64,000 nucleotides of DNA, taken from Nostoc piscinale CENA21 (GTDB taxonomy: Bacteria > Cyanobacteriota > Cyanobacteriia > Cyanobacteriales > Nostocaceae). The translations under genes were made by a program, and so were the position numbers. The stretch spans positions 4,514,158 through 4,578,157 of the forward strand of contig NZ_CP012036.1 in NCBI RefSeq assembly GCF_001298445.1, read 5' to 3'. Below the pieces are notes generated by a model. It saw only the letters and a program-made list of their open reading frames with translations. It had not been told where the DNA came from and made no database searches. Numbering within the stretch: position 1 is the first letter of the stretch; each line of letters begins with the position of its first letter. Shown here piece after piece: positions 25,701 to 33,929 of the stretch.

Positions 25701-26396
25701 TCATCGTTTGCCTGTTGGTTGACCTTCGGTTGTAGCGATTTCTCCGGCTTCCATGAGCATTTTGAAGCGGCGCAAGTCATCGCCAATTTGTTGTTCTGGT
25801 TCTTCGCCGAAAAGTTTGGCGAGAGCCGCACTTAATCCACCACCGGGGATGTTGTATTCTAAAACTACTTTGACTTCTGTACCGCGATCGCCAGGGGCTT
25901 TTTTAAATCTGACAAAGCCGGAGTTATCAATATCCGCGCCTTCGACAGAAGCCCAAGAAATAAACTCGTTTTCTCTATCTTCGAGAATCTCTGCATCCCA
26001 TTCGACATTATTAGCCAAGGGCGCTTTTGCAATCCAATGAGAACGTTTTGCATCGTACACTTTTACATATTGTAGATGCTTCATAAAGGTGGGTAACTGC
26101 TCAAAGTTGTGCCAAAAACGATAAAGTTCATCTGCTGGTTTATTTATCGTTACTGTCTTTTCAACTTTGATTGGTTTATTCATTCCCAGAGCTTCTTGTG
26201 CTTGCTGTATTGTGCTTTGCTTGGTTATACCTTGATAGATTAAACCACCGCCAGCCAGCGCAGTTAATACACCTCTTAAAGAGCGTTGACTTAAACCTGT
26301 GAGTACCATAGCGCCACCACCAATCAGAGAAGCCCAGCGTTCCATTTCATTGGCTTCTGCGGGAGTTTTAGTTGTGCGATCGCCTGTTGAAGTCAT
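25701..26396 (-). CDS. SRPBCC/START-like protein with membrane hairpin
   Basis: 231 residues. Residues 22-58 (RWASLIGGGAMVLTG, then GVLTALAGGGLIYQG) form two glycine-rich hydrophobic segments of the DUF2892/YgaP-like type. Residues 75-215 form a polyketide-cyclase/dehydrase-type ligand-binding domain (VEKTVTINKPADELYRFWHN, then LPTFMKHL, then VEWDAEILEDRENEFISW). The ligand is unknown; COG5637-type proteins of this kind are common in stress gene clusters. A 16-bp hairpin separates it from the upstream gene. Confidence 0.75.
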   Translation of the reverse strand: MTSTGDRTTKTPAEANEMERWASLIGGGAMVLTGLSQRSLRGVLTALAGGGLIYQGITKQSTIQQAQEALGMNKPIKVEKTVTINKPADELYRFWHNFEQLPTFMKHLQYVKVYDAKRSHWIAKAPLANNVEWDAEILEDRENEFISWASVEGADIDNSGFVRFKKAPGDRGTEVKVVLEYNIPGGGLSAALAKLFGEEPEQQIGDDLRRFKMLMEAGEIATTEGQPTGKR

Positions 26397-26429
26397 ACAA
26401 TTTTAGATTTTGGGTTTTGGGTTTTTGAT

Positions 26430-26478
26430 TCGTAATTCGTAATTAGATTTTCTGCATTTTTTTAATTACGAATTACGA
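26430..26478. repeat. 16-bp perfect stem-loop between stress genes
   Basis: TCGTAATTCGTAATTA (26430-26445) and TAATTACGAATTACGA (26463-26478) with a 17-base loop. No T-run follows on the minus strand. It may stabilise or partly terminate the upstream mRNA. Confidence 0.65.
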
Positions 26479-26486
26479 GCTACGAA

Positions 26487-27584
26487 TTACATAGACACCG
26501 CAGCACCACTAGTTGGCTTAGGAGCTTGCACTTCACCACCCAGCCGTAACTGATATAGTTCTACTAAGCGTTGTTCATCTCTTAATAAATCACGGTAAAT
26601 TTGTTTAAAAATAGCCGTTGCTACTGGGTCAGTAAACATTGCTGATAAATTACCAACGTCACCAATACCTGTTTGCAAATCACCTAAAGCACAACGAATT
26701 TGATAGATGTCATCACTACCAGACATAGCCGCTTTAACTTTGGCATATTGATTTGCAATATTGGCAGCCAAAGAAGGTTTTTCACCTAATTTATTGAGAT
26801 ATGTTTCTAATATTTCAATGTGGTTTCGTTTATTAGCAATCATCTCTTGAAAGATGACTTTAACTTGAGTATCTGATTCTTTTTCGTAATATTTTTCTAG
26901 AGCTTCTAGAGAATAACGTTCACCACTTAAAGCAGTGTTTAAACCTCTGACAATTTCGCCTTTAGTTGAACCGCCCCAAGCATCAGCAATTTTCCACCAT
27001 TCGGCGCTAGTATCTGTTTCATCTGGAAGCGCCACATCTTTACCACCATAACCAAGGCGGCTGAGAATAGCTGTGGTAAAAATTGCCAAGTCTCCAGGTT
27101 CGCGGGAAGTAATTAAATTACCATCAACTACCAGAGGTTCATCTTGATAATTTGCACCCGCATTCAGCATATCGCGGCGGATAGCAACAAAACCAGTAGC
27201 GCGTTTATCTCTGAGCAAATCACCTTCAATTAATAATTGTGGCCCGTGACAAACGGCTGCTATGAGTTTTCCTTGTTGCATAGCTTCTTGGACAAACCGC
27301 ACTGTGTTGGGGTTGCGGCGCATTTTATCGGGAGCCATACCACCAGGAATCACAACTGCATCAAATTCTCTGGCGATCGCTTCTGTAGTTGTACCATCAG
27401 GTTGCACCGAAACTCTACCGCGTTTACCTTTGTATTTTTCGTTCATCCGCGAACCGAGGACAACTACATCCATTCCTGCTTGTTTCAGCCCATGACAAGG
27501 AATTGTAAATTCTGCATCTTCGACATCATTTTCAATTAAAATTGCAACTTTTTTCTTCCCAGAATGATTGTTTTGATATGACAT
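26487..27584 (-). CDS. DJ-1/PfpI domain fused to ferritin-like domain
   Basis: 365 residues. Residues 12-185 are a DJ-1/PfpI domain: KKVAILIENDVEDAEF at the start, the nucleophile elbow IAAVCHGPQLL with Cys, and GNLITSREPGDLA. These enzymes act as protein or glyoxal deglycases, glyoxalases or peptidases. Residues 200-345 are a helical bundle (RYSLEALEKYYEKESD, then NKRNHIEILETYLNKLG, then RDLLRDEQRLVELY) of the DUF2383/ferritin-like type, with Glu/His spacing able to bind metal. The fusion couples carbonyl or protein repair to a metal or oxygen function; this is inference. Confidence 0.78.
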   Translation of the reverse strand: MSYQNNHSGKKKVAILIENDVEDAEFTIPCHGLKQAGMDVVVLGSRMNEKYKGKRGRVSVQPDGTTTEAIAREFDAVVIPGGMAPDKMRRNPNTVRFVQEAMQQGKLIAAVCHGPQLLIEGDLLRDKRATGFVAIRRDMLNAGANYQDEPLVVDGNLITSREPGDLAIFTTAILSRLGYGGKDVALPDETDTSAEWWKIADAWGGSTKGEIVRGLNTALSGERYSLEALEKYYEKESDTQVKVIFQEMIANKRNHIEILETYLNKLGEKPSLAANIANQYAKVKAAMSGSDDIYQIRCALGDLQTGIGDVGNLSAMFTDPVATAIFKQIYRDLLRDEQRLVELYQLRLGGEVQAPKPTSGAAVSM

Positions 27585-27645
27585 GGATGTACCTAGTTTG
27601 ATTAATTGTTAATTGTGTGGAAACTTATCAAATAGCATTCCTGAA

Positions 27646-28047
27646 CTATGCAGGTACTTCACTAGTAGGTGGTGCAGTGAATAATTCTTCGTAATCGTGA
27701 CTAAAATGGGCTTGAAATTTAGAAAAAATTTCAGGGCTGATGGCATTTTGCAACACAGCGAAAACTGCCCGGACATGAATTGCAGTAGTAGTAGGTTCTA
27801 TATGTTCTTTTTGGCTAACACGTTGAATAAACTCTTGGAGATGAAAACTTTGAGTACTTGCTTGGGTTCGTGTCTGTAAATAATCACTTAATTTCTGTGG
27901 GAGTTGTGCAGCTAAACCTTGAATGTCACTTTCTGCAATACGTTCTTTAATAGTTTCTAAAGTTGCACGAGTAGCAAGTTCCGCCTCCTCAAGAGAATTA
28001 GATTGAGAGAGACTTTGGACATGGGTAATAAACTCGTGATATTCCAC
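27646..28047 (-). CDS. DUF2267 protein
   Basis: 133 residues from the GTG at 28047, chosen for the strong site GGAGGT five bases upstream; a TTG at 28068 has none. It has two halves, each a helical hairpin (EYHEFITHVQSLSQ and later LQEFIQRVSQKEHIEP), the DUF2267 pattern, with AVFAVLQNAI near the C-terminus. Function unknown; it is often found with other stress proteins. It is the first gene of the minus-strand run ending at 22232, with about 340 bp of promoter region upstream. Confidence 0.75.
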   Translation of the reverse strand: MEYHEFITHVQSLSQSNSLEEAELATRATLETIKERIAESDIQGLAAQLPQKLSDYLQTRTQASTQSFHLQEFIQRVSQKEHIEPTTTAIHVRAVFAVLQNAISPEIFSKFQAHFSHDYEELFTAPPTSEVPA

Positions 28048-28388
28048 TTTCGACCTCCGCTGAAACAAGCTCCATACTTATTGGGATTTGGGTATGAGAA
28101 ATTGTCAGGAATAAAAATATCAATGATAATTTTTACCGAGAAAAAGTTATGAGTTAAGAAGAAATTAAGAAAGCTTTTTGTGTGGGTTGAGTACTTCTAA
28201 CTCATAACTAACAGATTCAACTACAAGTAGCTTAACCTTGGATTTACTCTTACAAGATTAGGCTGTAAAAATTACATTAACTTCGTTCTAAGGGGATAGA
28301 TTTTTTTACGACTAAAGTCATACATCGAAAGTCAGACAAATTTTACTAATAAAAACGTTATTGTAAGGATGCAGAAAAGGCAGATATT
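28048..28388. promoter_or_regulatory. divergent promoter region of the stress island
   Basis: It separates the minus-strand run (DUF2267 onward) from the plus-strand DUF6335 gene and must carry promoters for both. It is A+T-rich with no palindrome or known box that I can assign. If the island is coregulated, its operator should be here. Confidence 0.4.
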
Positions 28389-28772
28389 ATGACAGAAAAA
28401 AATCAGCATCCTGAAATTAATTCAGAAGATTTACCACAAGAAATTACTGAATCTTACGGCACTGGAGTCAAAGACTTACCAGGGTACAATATTGGTGAGC
28501 GATCGCTCGATCAAAGTACCCCAGAGTATCCCGATAGCCCCGAAGTTACCAGTGAGGACGGTTATACTTATTGGCAAGATACCGTAGGTGACGAAGCGGT
28601 TGGTGGTACTGTCGCGGTTCCTGAACAAGATGTTACCGAAGAAATCGAAGCAGCCGTTGGTTTAGAAATGGATGACCGCGCCTTCCTCCGTACCAACGAA
28701 ATTCTCGAACAACGCGATGATCGTCGCTGGGAACTAGATCCAAAATCCTCCGAAGATTATCAAGAACGATAA
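28389..28772 (+). CDS. DUF6335-type acidic protein
   Basis: 127 residues, very acidic, with the recognisable cyanobacterial pattern DLPQEITESYGTGVKDLPGY, then a VGDEAVGGTVAVPEQDVTEE segment and WELDPKSSEDY at the end. It has no membrane segment or catalytic motif. Members often lie beside stress genes. It starts at a clean ATG, diverging from the minus-strand stress genes. Function unknown. Confidence 0.7.
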   Translation: MTEKNQHPEINSEDLPQEITESYGTGVKDLPGYNIGERSLDQSTPEYPDSPEVTSEDGYTYWQDTVGDEAVGGTVAVPEQDVTEEIEAAVGLEMDDRAFLRTNEILEQRDDRRWELDPKSSEDYQER

Positions 28773-28933
28773 GTGCTGAGTAAGGAGTCCTGAGTGGTGT
28801 ACACTGAGCGCAGTCGAAGTGTAAGTTCTAAGTTGTCTCCCTTGTCGTCCTTGTCCCTCAACCTCTCTCAAAAATCCCTACCACAAATGTCCAGCATTTC
28901 GATAAACTCAGAAATGCTGCGATGTTGTTGATC

Positions 28934-30109
28934 ATGTCAGATTCTCAAAGTGTAAGTGCTGCTGTTGCCAAACTCTACAATACCTATCCCTTTCCTCCAG
29001 AACCCCTGCTAGATGAACCACCTCCGGGTTATAACTGGCGTTGGAATTGGTTAGCAGCTTATAACTTCTGCACAGGTCAAAAGCCGCAAAAGCAAGACAT
29101 CCGCATTTTAGATGCTGGCTGCGGTACAGGTGTAGGTACAGAATACTTGGTTCACCTCAACTCCCAAGCTTCTGTAGTTGGTATTGACTTGAGTGCGGGT
29201 GCTTTGGCTGTGGCGCAAGAACGTTGTCAGCGTTCCGGCGCGAACCGCGTGGAATTTCATCACCTCAGCATCTACGATGTGGAACAATTACCCGGTGAAT
29301 TTGATTTAATCAATTGCGTCGGGGTTTTGCATCACTTACCTGACCCAATTCGCGGTATTCAAGCTTTAGCTAAGAAATTAGCCCCAGGCGGAATTATGCA
29401 CATTTTTGTGTATGGCGAGTTGGGACGTTGGGAAATTCAACTTATGCAAAAAGCGATCGCCCTTCTCCAAGGCGACAAGCGCGGCGACTACCGTGATGGT
29501 GTGCAAGTCGGAAGAAAAATATTTTCCTCTCTACCAGAAAATAATCGAATTGTCAAATACGAAAAACAACGCTGGGCAATGGAAAACCAGCGCGATGAAT
29601 GCTTTGCTGATATGTACGTTCATCCCCAAGAAGTTGATTACAACATTGATACATTGTTTGAATTAATTGATGCTTCTGGTTTAGAGTTTGTCGGCTTTTC
29701 CAATCCTGGATTTTGGCAGTTAGATAGACTTTTAGGAAAAGCACCAGAGTTAATCGAACGGGCAGAAAATCTCAGTGAACGTCAGTTGTATCGTTTAATC
29801 GAATTACTAGACCCAGAAGTTACCCATTACGAATTTTTCCTTGGTCGTCCTCCCCTAGCTAAAGCCGACTGGTCAAGTGATGACAAGCTGTTATCGGCTA
29901 TCCCAGAATTAAACCCTTGTATTGATGGCTTTCCGAGTCAATGTATCTTTAATTACGACTATCAAATTGTCAATTTATCAACAGCAGAGTTTGAGTTTAT
30001 GCAAGCCTGTAATGGACAAGCAACGGTAGGGGAAATTTTGGCAAATGTGCAATTAAGCTTGGATGGAGTGAGAACCTTGATCAAGCAACAGTTAGTTATG
30101 CTGACATAA
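28934..30109 (+). CDS. class I SAM methyltransferase
   Basis: 391 residues from the ATG at 28934; the ATG at 28922 would add four residues. The SAM-binding motif LDAGCGTGVGTEYL lies at about 60-73, followed by VVGIDLSAGAL and GVLHHLPDP. The N-terminal YNTYPFPPEPLLDEPPPGYN is a conserved cap of a group of cyanobacterial methyltransferases. The C-terminal 80 residues (IVNLSTAEFEFMQACNGQAT, then TLIKQQLV) look like a winged-helix, PqqD-like module. The acceptor is unknown. Confidence 0.78.
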   Translation: MSDSQSVSAAVAKLYNTYPFPPEPLLDEPPPGYNWRWNWLAAYNFCTGQKPQKQDIRILDAGCGTGVGTEYLVHLNSQASVVGIDLSAGALAVAQERCQRSGANRVEFHHLSIYDVEQLPGEFDLINCVGVLHHLPDPIRGIQALAKKLAPGGIMHIFVYGELGRWEIQLMQKAIALLQGDKRGDYRDGVQVGRKIFSSLPENNRIVKYEKQRWAMENQRDECFADMYVHPQEVDYNIDTLFELIDASGLEFVGFSNPGFWQLDRLLGKAPELIERAENLSERQLYRLIELLDPEVTHYEFFLGRPPLAKADWSSDDKLLSAIPELNPCIDGFPSQCIFNYDYQIVNLSTAEFEFMQACNGQATVGEILANVQLSLDGVRTLIKQQLVMLT

Positions 30110-30145
30110 CCGCCAAGATCATATCTGGCAAATTACTTATCATAC

Positions 30146-30220
30146 GTCATTGCGAGTGCAACGAAGTGGAACGAAGTAATCGCCTGGACTCTGCGATTAC
30201 TTCGCTACGCTCGTAATGAC
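30146..30220. repeat. 75-bp fold-back repeat
   Basis: Outer arms GTCATTGCGAG and CTCGTAATGAC, inner arms CGAAGTAATCGC (30172-30183) and GCGATTACTTCG (30193-30204) with a 9-base loop. It is a palindromic intergenic repeat of the GTCATTGCGAG type seen in many bacteria. It may also end transcription of the methyltransferase gene. Confidence 0.65.
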
Positions 30221-30244
30221 AAGTGTTTAATCGAATATGATTAA

Positions 30245-30306
30245 GACTTAAGCAAAACACCTCTTAAACTCTCATGTCTCTGTGGACTCTGCGCCTCTGT
30301 GGTTAG
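30245..30306. repeat. dispersed GACTTA...GGTTAG intergenic repeat, copy 3
   Basis: This is the best related copy to 3835-3896: GACTTAAGCAAAACACC, AAACTCTC, then CTCTGCGCCTCTGTGGTTAG. Confidence 0.5.
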
Positions 30307-30414
30307 ATTTTCCGTAGCTTGTGCATGAGTCCTGATGATATAAAAACTTTTCCCCTGCACTCTTCCCTGTTCCCTCTCCTCACAGATAACTTTTTCACCC
30401 CACCCTACTTATCA

Positions 30415-31302
30415 TTAATGACTAGAATGCCCATCTTTGGTAACTACAGAAGATTCGGCTGTGACTACATCTTTGGCTTTGGTTTCCATTTCCATTAATT
30501 CCGGGATGGTGACAAACTTATAACCTTTAGCCTTTAAATCTGCAATAACTTGTGGTAATGCTTTCACAGTACGAGAACGATTACCACCACCATCGTGCAT
30601 CAACACAATTCCACCGGGTTTGGCACTTTTTACGACATTTTTAATTAGTGTTGGAGTTTGACCACGACGTTGAGAGTCTCCAGATTCATCAGACCACATA
30701 ATAATTGCATACTTTTGACTTTTGGCATAATCAACTAAGCCATTGTGTAAAAAGCCACCAGGGGGACGAAATAATGTGGTTTTCACTCCGGTAAGTTTAT
30801 ATATCAAATCTGCTGTGCGATTAATTTCACTCGCTGCGGTGGCTACATCCATCCGACGATACCAATGATGCCATGTATGGTTGCCTAATACATGACCTTC
30901 AGCGGCAATTTGTTTAACAATTTGGGGATGGAAACTAACCATTTGCCCTACTAAAAAAAACGTAGCTTTAATATGATTTTGTTTAAGAATTTCTAATATT
31001 TGTGTAGTATTTTTTGGGCCAGGGCCATCATCAAAAGTTAGGGCAATAACTTTATCTGTTATGGGTAATTTAGCTTGATAAATGGTTTGTCCTTGAAATT
31101 CCTTTGATATAGTTTGTTGAGTGGTGTTTAAACTGGCATTTTGTGTAGTTACTGCCGATTTCTTATCTACCGATTGTGCAGATAGTAAAGGATTGTTAAG
31201 GGTAGCTTTGAGTAGTAATCCTGTGAGACTCAAGCCACCACCCGTACCAATCAGCGTAATAGTTCCTGCTGTTAATAATTGCCATAATTTTGGGCTAAAC
31301 AC
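30415..31302 (-). CDS. polysaccharide deacetylase (CE4, NodB-like)
   Basis: 295 residues from the GTG at 31302, preceded by AGGAG seven bases upstream; a TTG five codons earlier is weaker. An N-terminal hydrophobic segment is a signal anchor. The NodB domain covers about 80-265: TFDDGPGPKNT (catalytic base and metal Asp), GNHTWHHW (metal His residues), FRPPGGFLHNGLVDYA, IIMWSDESGD and VLMHDGGGNRSRT. It deacetylates a cell-wall or exopolysaccharide N-acetyl sugar in the periplasm. It holds an A8 run (30953-30960) whose reading frame is intact, a useful control for the frameshifted genes. Confidence 0.88.
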   Translation of the reverse strand: MFSPKLWQLLTAGTITLIGTGGGLSLTGLLLKATLNNPLLSAQSVDKKSAVTTQNASLNTTQQTISKEFQGQTIYQAKLPITDKVIALTFDDGPGPKNTTQILEILKQNHIKATFFLVGQMVSFHPQIVKQIAAEGHVLGNHTWHHWYRRMDVATAASEINRTADLIYKLTGVKTTLFRPPGGFLHNGLVDYAKSQKYAIIMWSDESGDSQRRGQTPTLIKNVVKSAKPGGIVLMHDGGGNRSRTVKALPQVIADLKAKGYKFVTIPELMEMETKAKDVVTAESSVVTKDGHSSH

Positions 31303-31427
31303 ATCGATACTCCTCAATTAATATGTATTAAGCACATATTTATCCGTAATTATTTTAGTTTTACTTTACGAATTTTGCGTAGTGATGACAGCAGTATAAC
31401 TATAATGTGGAGAAATGCCAGTGTTTT

Positions 31428-32078
31428 TTAAATTTCTACTGGATGTTGTCCATAATAAGGTAATGCTTCTGACCACTGAGGGCGTTTTCCTTGTCGCCAT
31501 TCTAGATAAGAAAGTTCCAAAATATTTGTGACAGTTGCAGCTAACCCAGAGATTGCGGAAATTAGTTGATACTCAGTGTTGCAGTTAGCTAAAGTTTCTT
31601 GCCAAGCTTCTGGGGTTAGTACTGTATCAGGAAATAAGGCTGTGATTTCTGAAGTGTGGGAATTAATTTGATAAATCGCACCAAATACTTTACCGCGTTG
31701 TGCTGGCATTTCCACAGCGATCGCTTTTTGAGTATGATTTTTATGTGACCAAGCTACTGCCGCTAAAGTCGAAATAGCAAACACGGGAATATTTAATTGT
31801 TGCCCTAAAGTGCGGGCGAGAACTACACCAATACGAGTTCCGGTAAAGCCGCCAGGCCCTTTGGCAACAGCAATAAATTCTAAATCTGCCCAAGTGTGTG
31901 GGTGGATAAATTCAACTAAATATTGATGTATATAACTCGATAAATCACGCCCTAAATTCCAAACATTGGTGCGAGTTTCGCCAGCAAAATTACTCATAGC
32001 AAAACCTAATTCTGGCGTGGTTGTATGCAGGGATAAAGCGTATTTTTGGGGGTGTAGAGTGGTTAGTTCCGTGGTCAA
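31428..32078 (-). CDS. tsaB: tRNA t6A biosynthesis protein TsaB
   Basis: 216 residues. An ASKHA-fold protein: YALSLHTTTPELGFAMS at the N-terminus, and VAKGPGGFTGTRIGVVLARTLG (the TsaB signature). It forms a complex with TsaD and TsaE that makes threonylcarbamoyladenosine at A37 of ANN-decoding tRNAs. The only start in a sensible place is TTG (32076-32078), without an obvious Shine-Dalgarno, so the start is uncertain. The cyanobacterial length is normal. Confidence 0.88.
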   Translation of the reverse strand: MTTELTTLHPQKYALSLHTTTPELGFAMSNFAGETRTNVWNLGRDLSSYIHQYLVEFIHPHTWADLEFIAVAKGPGGFTGTRIGVVLARTLGQQLNIPVFAISTLAAVAWSHKNHTQKAIAVEMPAQRGKVFGAIYQINSHTSEITALFPDTVLTPEAWQETLANCNTEYQLISAISGLAATVTNILELSYLEWRQGKRPQWSEALPYYGQHPVEI

Positions 32079-32139
32079 AGCGAGTAATTATATTAATTTT
32101 CCTAGAGTTGGCGTGATATTTATTCAATCATAAAAATAT

Positions 32140-32169
32140 GCGACTACTACAAGAAATCGCAGTAGTCGC
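32140..32169 (-). terminator. hairpin terminator candidate after ycf34
   Basis: GCGACTACT (32140-32148) and AGTAGTCGC (32161-32169) with a 12-base loop; on the minus strand it is followed by ATATTTTT. It is placed right after the ycf34 stop codon. Confidence 0.55.
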
Positions 32170-32192
32170 TGACAATTTACCTATCATATCCA

Positions 32193-32441
32193 TCACGTCG
32201 GTACTAGTTCACCAGGACGCAATTTCGACCATTTACCCATTTCTTGCTTAAAGCTAAGACAGCCAACAACATCCCATTCCATTTCAATCACATCCTCTTT
32301 GGTGCGGATGTTAACGTTAATAGAAGGTTCATTGGGGTCAAAAGTCGGGCTCTCTGTTAAATGAGGCTGTTGGTGTTGGGTTTCTACGGCATGATAGGTT
32401 ACACAACGGTCTACGTAGTGGCAGTTTACGCAAATACACAT
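32193..32441 (-). CDS. ycf34: Ycf34-family iron-sulfur protein
   Basis: 82 residues. The N-terminal MCICVNCHYVDRC supplies closely spaced cysteines that bind an iron-sulfur cluster; VIEMEWDVVGCLSFKQEMGK is the family's second signature. Ycf34 is conserved in cyanobacteria and algal plastids and affects photosynthetic electron transport. It diverges from the tRNA nucleotidyltransferase gene with 86 bp between. Confidence 0.88.
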   Translation of the reverse strand: MCICVNCHYVDRCVTYHAVETQHQQPHLTESPTFDPNEPSINVNIRTKEDVIEMEWDVVGCLSFKQEMGKWSKLRPGELVPT

Positions 32442-32527
32442 AATATAACCAACTCCAGGAGCTTTATTGCTAATCTAGCGTAAGCAAAGCTATTCTTCAT
32501 TAGTTACCGGGTTGATTTTTATTACAA

Positions 32528-33790
32528 ATGCACAGTTCTGTTTCTGCAATTCTCGCGCCGCAAAATTGGCCTTTTAGCTTGGAATGCTTGCCACAACCAG
32601 CTTACATGGTGGGTGGTGCGGTGCGTGATGCGATTTTAGGCAGAACCCGTGAATATTGGGATCTTGACTTTGTGATCCCATCTGATGCGGTGCAGGTAGC
32701 GAGAGCGATCGCTAAACGTTATCAAGCTGGCTTTGTTTTACTCGACGCAGAACGTAAAATTGCCCGTGTGGTATTTTCCCAAGCTACGGCTGACTTTGCT
32801 CAACAAGAAGGCGATAGTTTAGAAACTGACTTGCATAGACGTGATTTTACAATTAATGCGATCGCCTATAACCCCCACACCCAAGAAATCATCGACCCAT
32901 TGCAAGGTTGTGCTGATTTAGAGCAAGGCTTGTTGCGTATGGTATCACCAGCCAACCTCAAAGACGACCCTTTGCGGTTAATGCGTGCTTATCGCCAAGC
33001 CGCCCAACTGAATTTTACTATTGAACCAAATACACAAATCACAATTCGCGCCTTAGCATCACACCTCCACACAGTCGCCGCCGAACGAGTCCGTACCGAA
33101 ATAGGCTATCTTCTAGCCAGTCCCCAAGGTACACCCTGGTTAACCAACGCCGGAAAAGATGGTTTACTTTCTCACTTCTTCAAAAATGCCACAACCGCCA
33201 GCTTTGATAAACTCGCCGCCGTTGACACAGCCGCCGCCATCCTTGCACCGCAATTTGGTGCAGAATTACAACAATATCTGCGTGATACTGTGAAAACCAC
33301 TTGGTTAGGTATCGCCAAACTTGCTTGTCTTGTAGATAGTAATCCTGAAGTTGCCGAATTAGAACTCCAAGAACTCACCTATAGCCGTGCTGAAATTCGC
33401 GCTATTACCACGGCTTTGAAATTATTCCCGCAGCTAAAATCTACCGACAAGTCTATTAGAGAACAATATTTTTTGTTCCAAGAAGCAGGTAATGTCTTTC
33501 CTGTTGTCGTATTATTGGCGGTAGCACAAGATACTTTGGTAGAGGCGATGTCAGGCGACAAATCATTGTTGGTTTACTCACCTTTGATCAGCCGCTACCT
33601 TAACCCTGATGATCTGGTCGCTCATCCCACTCAACTAGTGAGTGGTAAACAACTAATGTTAGCACTAAACATTCCAGCCTCGCCAGTCGTCGGGGAACTA
33701 CTAACAGAGATTGCGATCGCCCAAGCCGGAGGTAAAATTGCTACAGCCACAGCCGCAATTGAGTTTGCACGGCAGATGTTAGAGAGTTAA
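32528..33790 (+). CDS. cca: tRNA nucleotidyltransferase/poly(A) polymerase family
   Basis: 420 residues. Class II nucleotidyltransferase head with VGGAVRDAILGR and DLDFV (catalytic Asp pair), then LHRRDFTINAIAYN and DPLRLMRAYRQAAQL. The C-terminal half is helical. It adds the 3'-terminal CCA, or part of it, to tRNAs. In several cyanobacteria CC-adding and A-adding activities are split between two proteins, and sequence inspection does not show which this is. Confidence 0.85.
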   Translation: MHSSVSAILAPQNWPFSLECLPQPAYMVGGAVRDAILGRTREYWDLDFVIPSDAVQVARAIAKRYQAGFVLLDAERKIARVVFSQATADFAQQEGDSLETDLHRRDFTINAIAYNPHTQEIIDPLQGCADLEQGLLRMVSPANLKDDPLRLMRAYRQAAQLNFTIEPNTQITIRALASHLHTVAAERVRTEIGYLLASPQGTPWLTNAGKDGLLSHFFKNATTASFDKLAAVDTAAAILAPQFGAELQQYLRDTVKTTWLGIAKLACLVDSNPEVAELELQELTYSRAEIRAITTALKLFPQLKSTDKSIREQYFLFQEAGNVFPVVVLLAVAQDTLVEAMSGDKSLLVYSPLISRYLNPDDLVAHPTQLVSGKQLMLALNIPASPVVGELLTEIAIAQAGGKIATATAAIEFARQMLES

Positions 33791-33929
33791 GAGTATGTCA
33801 CAGTCTGTTGAGGTTGGGTGTAAGGGTGTAGGGGTGTAAGGGTTTAAGAGTTGTTCACCTACCCACCAAATTTCTATCCACCTTGTCTACCTTGTCCCCT
33901 TTGTCTCCCTTGTCCCCCTCATCCCCCTT

